A stretch of 64,000 nucleotides of DNA from JAFGAS01 sp963809875 (GTDB lineage Bacteria; Desulfobacterota; Zymogenia; Zymogenales; Zymogenaceae): contig CAWELC010000007.1 of assembly GCA_963809875.1 (NCBI GenBank), positions 186,001-250,000 on the forward strand, written 5' to 3'. The notes beneath the pieces were generated by a model. It was not told the DNA's origin. It saw only the letters and a program-made list of their open reading frames with translations, and did not search any database. Every line of letters starts with the position of its first letter. Position 1 is the stretch's first letter. The position numbers and the translations under genes are program-made. Positions 59,979 to 64,000 of the stretch are shown one piece after another.

Positions 59979-61814
59979 ATGTTCGGTATTCGACACAGAC
60001 TATCGCTCGGCTTTATCGGCCTCCTGCTGATTATGATGATCATCGGCCTGAAGAGCGTGCAGCAGATCGGCGAGCTTGGACAGGGGATCGGCGTGATCCT
60101 CAGGGAGAACTACCGCAGCGTAGTCGCCTGTCAGGAGATGAAAAAGGCGCTTGAGCGGATTGACAGCGGCGTTCTCACCACACTGCTCGGCTATGAACAG
60201 GAGGGAGATAAAGAAATAGCGGGAGGTATCGCTATCTTTGAGAAAGAGCTCGACTTTGAGAAGAACAACGTAACCCTGCCGGGGGAGGGCGAACAGGTTG
60301 GTAATCTTGAGAAGTTGTACGACAGGTATATGGAGTCGCTAAAGGCAGTCAGGAATCCCGCGATATCCGCAACCAAGAGGCGCGATACCTACTTCACGGA
60401 GCTCTATCCTCTCTTCAAGGCGACCGTCACGTCGCTCGATGAAATCATACAGCTGAATCAGGAGAACATGATATACGAAAAAACACTGGCGCAAAGAAAG
60501 GCCGATGAGGCACGGCGGCAAATGTATTTCTATCTTTTCGCGGGAGCGGTCGTTGCCTGTCTCTGGATGTTCTTCACCCGGCGCTGGATCCTCGAGCCGA
60601 TCAACCAGATGATCGCCGTGACCGATGATATCCGCAGAGGTAACCTCGATCTCGTTGTGCAGAGCGATTCGCACGACGAGATCGGGCGTCTCTCCGATGC
60701 CTTTAACAGCATGACCGCCAGTCTCCGTGAATTCAGACAGACCGATCGCGCAAAGCTCCTTCGAATACAGCGCTCCGCGCACGAGGCCTTCAATAACCTC
60801 AGCGAGGCGATATCCGTGGTTAACCTGCAGGGGGTCGTAGAGCTTTCGAGCCCGGCAGCGCAGGAAGTCTTCGGGCTCAGACCGGACGTGCTCATACGGG
60901 ATCTCCCTTTCGCGTGGATAACCGAGATCTTTGAGGAGGCGACGAAAACGGGCCGTCGGACCGAGCCGTCCGAGGGCCGGGCAATAGTCGCTCACTTCGT
61001 GAAAGGCGAACAACGATATTTCCGCCCCCTGGCAGTCCCCATCCTCACCCTCGATAAGGAGATAACCGGCGTGGTCCTTATCATCGAGGATGTCACGCGG
61101 GTGCGCGGCGACGATAAGGCGAAGTGGGGGATGATCTTTTCCGTGTCGGATCGGCTGGAAAAGCCGCTGACATCCCTGCGCACGGCAGTCCATCTCCTGT
61201 TGAACGAAACGGTCGCGACTCTCACGCCGAAACAGGAGGAGCTCCTCATCGCCGCCCGGGATGACGGTGAGCGTCTCCACGCCATTATCGAGGAGCTGCA
61301 AAGCATCGGTAAAATTCAGTCGGGCAAGGTTATTGTCGAATACCGGGCGGTTTCGGCCCGGGATATCATCATCGAGGCGTCGGATGAATTTCAGGGGACT
61401 GCGAGAGACAAAGGCGTGAGTCTCAAAATAGTTCTTCCCGACGACCTGTCCGACGTATACGCCGACCCTTCGCAGATCCATCGCGTGCTGGCCAACCTCC
61501 TGTCCAACGCCCTCAGATTTACCCCATTGGGCGGCTCCGTCACCGTATCCGCGGTATCGGACAAGGATTTCGTTTCAATTACCGTTTCCGACACCGGCGT
61601 GGGAATCCCCCCCGAGTACCAGGATCGTATCTTCGAGCAGTTCTTCACCGAAGGCAGTGAACGGGAGGAATCCGGCGCCGGGCTGGGCCTCTACCTCGCA
61701 AAGGAAATCATCGAGGCCCACGGCGGGGAGATTGGGGTAAAGAGCGAACCGGGCCGGGGGAGTGCCTTCACCTTCAGTCTCAGACGCGCGGGCTCGGAAA
61801 TACGCGAGGCCTAA
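59979..61814 (+). CDS. Membrane sensor histidine kinase (KinB-like) without the phospho-acceptor His
   Basis: 611 aa. Two transmembrane helices (about residues 8-27 and 183-203) flank an outside helical domain; then HAMP (about 204-260; RRWILEPINQMIAVTDDIRR), PAS-like (about 275-370; NLSEAISVVNLQGVVELSS), HisKA-like dimerisation helices and a complete ATPase domain (NLLSNALRFTP, DTGVGIPPEYQ, GAGLGLYLAKEIIEAHGG). In the H-box, where relatives read S-H-E-L-K/R-T-P-L-T, this protein reads SDRLEKPLT: the acceptor is Asp391 (GAT, 61149-61151). It can bind ATP but should not autophosphorylate on His. Upstream of kdp genes, in the position of a KdpD-type sensor. Confidence 0.88.
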   Translation: MFGIRHRLSLGFIGLLLIMMIIGLKSVQQIGELGQGIGVILRENYRSVVACQEMKKALERIDSGVLTTLLGYEQEGDKEIAGGIAIFEKELDFEKNNVTLPGEGEQVGNLEKLYDRYMESLKAVRNPAISATKRRDTYFTELYPLFKATVTSLDEIIQLNQENMIYEKTLAQRKADEARRQMYFYLFAGAVVACLWMFFTRRWILEPINQMIAVTDDIRRGNLDLVVQSDSHDEIGRLSDAFNSMTASLREFRQTDRAKLLRIQRSAHEAFNNLSEAISVVNLQGVVELSSPAAQEVFGLRPDVLIRDLPFAWITEIFEEATKTGRRTEPSEGRAIVAHFVKGEQRYFRPLAVPILTLDKEITGVVLIIEDVTRVRGDDKAKWGMIFSVSDRLEKPLTSLRTAVHLLLNETVATLTPKQEELLIAARDDGERLHAIIEELQSIGKIQSGKVIVEYRAVSARDIIIEASDEFQGTARDKGVSLKIVLPDDLSDVYADPSQIHRVLANLLSNALRFTPLGGSVTVSAVSDKDFVSITVSDTGVGIPPEYQDRIFEQFFTEGSEREESGAGLGLYLAKEIIEAHGGEIGVKSEPGRGSAFTFSLRRAGSEIREA

Positions 61815-61815
61815 C

Positions 61816-61899
61816 ATGATTGATCTCATTTATATCAGTCTGGTTTTTCTCTTCTTCTGCTCGTGCATCGGATGTATCCGGATGTTTGAAAGGCTGTAG
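61816..61899 (+). CDS. Tiny membrane protein between sensor kinase and kdpF
   Basis: 27 aa, MIDLIYISLVFLFFCSC then IGCIRMFERL. Almost entirely one membrane helix with a short charged end. Small proteins of the form M-[IT]-D-x-x-Y-[LI]-x-L-x-x-x-F-F-x-L...CERL are, from memory, common just upstream of kdpF. The start is two bases after the kinase stop. Translation is not shown by a strong ribosome site. Confidence 0.5.
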   Translation: MIDLIYISLVFLFFCSCIGCIRMFERL

Positions 61900-61902
61900 A
61901 AG

Positions 61903-61986
61903 ATGTATACGCAAGTCGTCGGCATCGTCGCGGTGGGGCTCATTATCTTTCTCTTATTCGTGGTCGCGCGCCCCGAGCGATTCTGA
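61903..61986 (+). CDS. kdpF: KdpF, small subunit of the potassium-transporting ATPase
   Basis: 27 aa, one helix (VGIVAVGLIIFLLFVVARP) with the closing PERF that is typical of KdpF. It stabilises the KdpFABC complex. Three bases after the preceding tiny gene and 11 before kdpA; GAAG upstream of the ATG. Confidence 0.75.
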   Translation: MYTQVVGIVAVGLIIFLLFVVARPERF

Positions 61987-61997
61987 GGAGAGTTATC

Positions 61998-63719
61998 ATG
62001 GATATCTACGGATGGTGTGAGCTTGCACTGTTCGTCCTGCTGCTTGCCCTCCTAACAAAACCGATGGGGATCTACCTGCAGCGGGTCTTGGATCCGTCCG
62101 GTAAGACGTTCCTCGACAGGCTGCTCCGGCCCGTGGAAGGCCTCATCTATCGGTTGACGGGGGTTGATCCATCGCAGGAGCAGGATTGGAAGCGGTATGC
62201 CCTTTCACTGATCGCGTTCAGTCTGGTTTCCCTCCTCTTTACCTACGCGATCCTCCGTCTCCAGCATATACTGCCCCTCAACCCCCAGGGGTACGGTTCC
62301 GTGCCGCCGGACCTCGCCTTCAACACCGCGGCAAGTTTCACCACCAATACGAATTGGCAGAGCTATGGGGGGGAGTCGACCCTCTCCTATTTCTCCCAGA
62401 TGGTGGGACTGGTGCTCCATAATTTTACCTCGGCCGCGGTAGGAATCGGAGTCGCCGCCGCGCTGGTCAGGGGGATCAGCCGCCATACCGCGCAAACGAT
62501 CGGCAGCTTCTGGGTCGACCTCGTTCGCACCACCCTCTACCTGTTATTGCCGCTCTCCCTCATCTTTGCCGTCTTCCTCGTCTCCCAGGGGGTAATCGAT
62601 AACTTCAAACCGTACACTGAAATAAGCACGCTCGGAAACCCGACTACCGGCTACAGCATCGCGCAGGGTCCGTTGGCCTCTCAGGACGCCATCAAGATCC
62701 TGGGCACCAACGGCGGCGGCTTCATGAACGCCAACGCCGCGCACCCGTTCGAGAACCCGACGCCGCTGTCGAATTTTCTCATGATACTTGCCATCTTTCT
62801 CATTCCGAGCGGGCTGACCTACTACCTCGGTCTCATGGTAAAGAACAGGAGACACGGATGGGCGATCTGGAAGTCTATGCTGATCCTGTTCCTGCTGGGT
62901 CTTCTGGCCTGCTGGTGGGCCGAGTCCTCGGGCAATCCCCGCCTCGCCGCGCTCGGGGTTGACCCCACGAGCGGCAACATGGAGGGAAAGGAAGTCAGGT
63001 TCGGGGTCTTCGATTCCGCCCTCTTTGCGACCGTCACGACGGACGCCTCCTGCGGCGCGGTCAATTCCATGCACGATTCCTTTACTCCCCTGGGGGGGCT
63101 CGTCCCCCTCATCAACATACAGCTGGGGGAAGTGGTCTTCGGCGGCGTTGGCTCGGGGCTCTACGGGATGCTCATCTTCGTCGTTCTGACGGTATTCCTT
63201 GCCGGGCTGATGGTCGGCCGGACACCCGAATACCTCGGGAAAAAGATCGAGGCTTACGACGTCAAGGCCGCCGTCATCGCGATCCTCGTGTTGACCTTTT
63301 CGATCCTCGGATTTTCGGCATGGGCCGCGGTGACCGATTGGGGAAGAAGCGGCCAGGCCAATGCCGGACCACACGGACTGTCGGAGATCATCTACGCGTT
63401 CTCTTCGGGGGTAGGCAACAACGGAAGCGCATTCGCCGGGCTTTCGGCCAATACCGCCTGGTACAACACCACCCTCGGGATCGCCATGCTGCTCGGTCGA
63501 TTCCTCTTTATCATCCCGGTCCTCGCGTTGGCCGGAAATATGGTGAAAAAGAAGGTGGCCCCGCCCAGCAGCGGGACCTTTCCCGTCTGGGGGGTTACCT
63601 TTATCTTGCTGCTGACCGGGGTGGTACTGATCGTCGGCGCCCTCACGTTTCTTCCCGCGCTGTCGCTGGGGCCGATACTCGAGCATTTTATTATGCACTC
63701 TTCCGATTTACTCTTTTAA
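61998..63719 (+). CDS. kdpA: KdpA, potassium-binding and translocating subunit
   Basis: 573 aa. All four selectivity-filter regions are visible: FTTNTNWQSYGGESTLSYF, ILGTNGGGFMNANAAHPFEN, TTDASCGAVNSMHDSF and SSGVGNNGSAFAGLS. About ten hydrophobic helices. AGGAGAG precedes ATG 61998. The high-affinity K+ uptake ATPase is made at low potassium; the usual KdpDE regulators are not within the window apart from the unusual kinase upstream. Confidence 0.97.
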   Translation: MDIYGWCELALFVLLLALLTKPMGIYLQRVLDPSGKTFLDRLLRPVEGLIYRLTGVDPSQEQDWKRYALSLIAFSLVSLLFTYAILRLQHILPLNPQGYGSVPPDLAFNTAASFTTNTNWQSYGGESTLSYFSQMVGLVLHNFTSAAVGIGVAAALVRGISRHTAQTIGSFWVDLVRTTLYLLLPLSLIFAVFLVSQGVIDNFKPYTEISTLGNPTTGYSIAQGPLASQDAIKILGTNGGGFMNANAAHPFENPTPLSNFLMILAIFLIPSGLTYYLGLMVKNRRHGWAIWKSMLILFLLGLLACWWAESSGNPRLAALGVDPTSGNMEGKEVRFGVFDSALFATVTTDASCGAVNSMHDSFTPLGGLVPLINIQLGEVVFGGVGSGLYGMLIFVVLTVFLAGLMVGRTPEYLGKKIEAYDVKAAVIAILVLTFSILGFSAWAAVTDWGRSGQANAGPHGLSEIIYAFSSGVGNNGSAFAGLSANTAWYNTTLGIAMLLGRFLFIIPVLALAGNMVKKKVAPPSSGTFPVWGVTFILLLTGVVLIVGALTFLPALSLGPILEHFIMHSSDLLF

Positions 63720-63731
63720 GGACGGCCGGAG

Positions 63732-64000
63732 ATGGCAAGGGTTCAATACTCGCTCTTTGACAGGGCAATCCTGGGTGGTGCACTGCTAGGGGCCTTCACG
63801 AAGCTCAACCCGCTCACCATGATCGGTAACCCCGTGATGTTCGTTACCGAGATCGGGGCCCTGATCGTGACGGTCGGCCTGTTCTTACCGGCCGACGGGG
63901 AGCAGTTGTCTTTCAGGCTCCAGATAGCGATCTGGCTCTGGTTCACGGTGCTGTTTGCCAATTTTGCCGAGGCCGTTGCCGAGGGACGCGGCAAGGCCCA
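63732..64000 (+). CDS. kdpB: KdpB, ATPase subunit (start only, cut by the window end)
   Basis: First 89 codons. ARVQYSLFDRAILGGALLGA, FTKLNPLTMIGNPVMFVTEI and LFANFAEAVAEGRGKA are the conserved N-terminus of KdpB with its first membrane helices. Twelve bases after kdpA, with GGAG five bases before the ATG. Confidence 0.97.
   Translation, partial: MARVQYSLFDRAILGGALLGAFTKLNPLTMIGNPVMFVTEIGALIVTVGLFLPADGEQLSFRLQIAIWLWFTVLFANFAEAVAEGRGKA

Overview
The window is a GC-rich (roughly 60 percent by eye) bacterial chromosome segment with no rRNA, tRNA, CRISPR array, insertion sequence or prophage that I could recognise. The gene set points to an anaerobic, Gram-negative, Desulfobacterota/deltaproteobacteria-like organism: a 4-hydroxybutyryl-CoA dehydratase-family protein, a PaaK-type CoA ligase, several 4Fe-4S proteins (dicluster ferredoxin, HdrD/GlpC-like, QueG-like, DUF362), DUF169, LpxL-type acyltransferases, a sigma-54 promoter and a kdp potassium-transport operon. 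The taxonomic call is inference. About eleven genes are broken by single-base frame changes while their neighbours are long and intact, which looks like residual consensus (indel) error more than real decay; these genes are given as one feature each with the break position stated.

Layout. 0.1-2.6 kb: minus-strand operon of a MarR regulator, an amidohydrolase and a 4Fe-4S protein. 2.9-6.4 kb: large membrane hybrid histidine kinase. 6.7-10.2 kb: FGGY kinase, 2-hydroxyacid dehydrogenase and class II aldolase, a sugar-type catabolic operon. 10.3-18.6 kb: an envelope block with an ECF sigma factor and partner membrane protein, a transglutaminase-like protein behind a sigma-54 promoter, two small exported or membrane proteins, an exported protein ending in an Asp-rich [S/N]GDDD repeat tail, and two tandem Tat-exported proteins joining an AMMECR1-like domain to a helical toroid. 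18.9-22.9 kb: TetR, 4-hydroxybutyryl-CoA dehydratase-family protein and acyl-CoA synthetase operon. 23-26.7 kb: TetR/SRPBCC pair, two metallo-beta-lactamase-fold proteins and a divergent TetR, with clear palindromic operators. 26.9-30.4 kb: CrtI/CRTISO-like FAD oxidoreductase, flavin/2Fe-2S reductase and a methyltransferase.

30.8-34.8 kb: FHA protein, Ser/Thr kinase with a beta-propeller sensor and PP2C phosphatase, a self-contained phospho-signalling set. 34.9-40.9 kb: PfkB kinase, membrane protein, small acidic protein, then an amidohydrolase-permease-CoA ligase operon. 41.1-45.5 kb: a candidate small selenoprotein and four tandem LpxL-like acyltransferases. 45.6-59.6 kb: mixed block of cupin, WG-repeat protein, QueG-like protein, CrtI-like oxidoreductase, TPR/metalloprotease protein, FtsB-like protein, APC permease, GNAT, DUF169, YchF, DUF362, macro-domain protein and HdrD/GlpC-like Fe-S protein. 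59.8-64 kb: a permease remnant, a sensor kinase lacking its phospho-acceptor histidine, two tiny membrane proteins, kdpA and the start of kdpB.

The strongest leads are the tandem Tat-AMMECR1-toroid proteins, the four acyltransferases that all lack the H-x4-D/E acid, the possible UGA-selenocysteine membrane protein, the His-to-Asp sensor kinase in the kdp operon, the Asp-rich repeat protein, and several promoter/operator arrangements that can be read directly.
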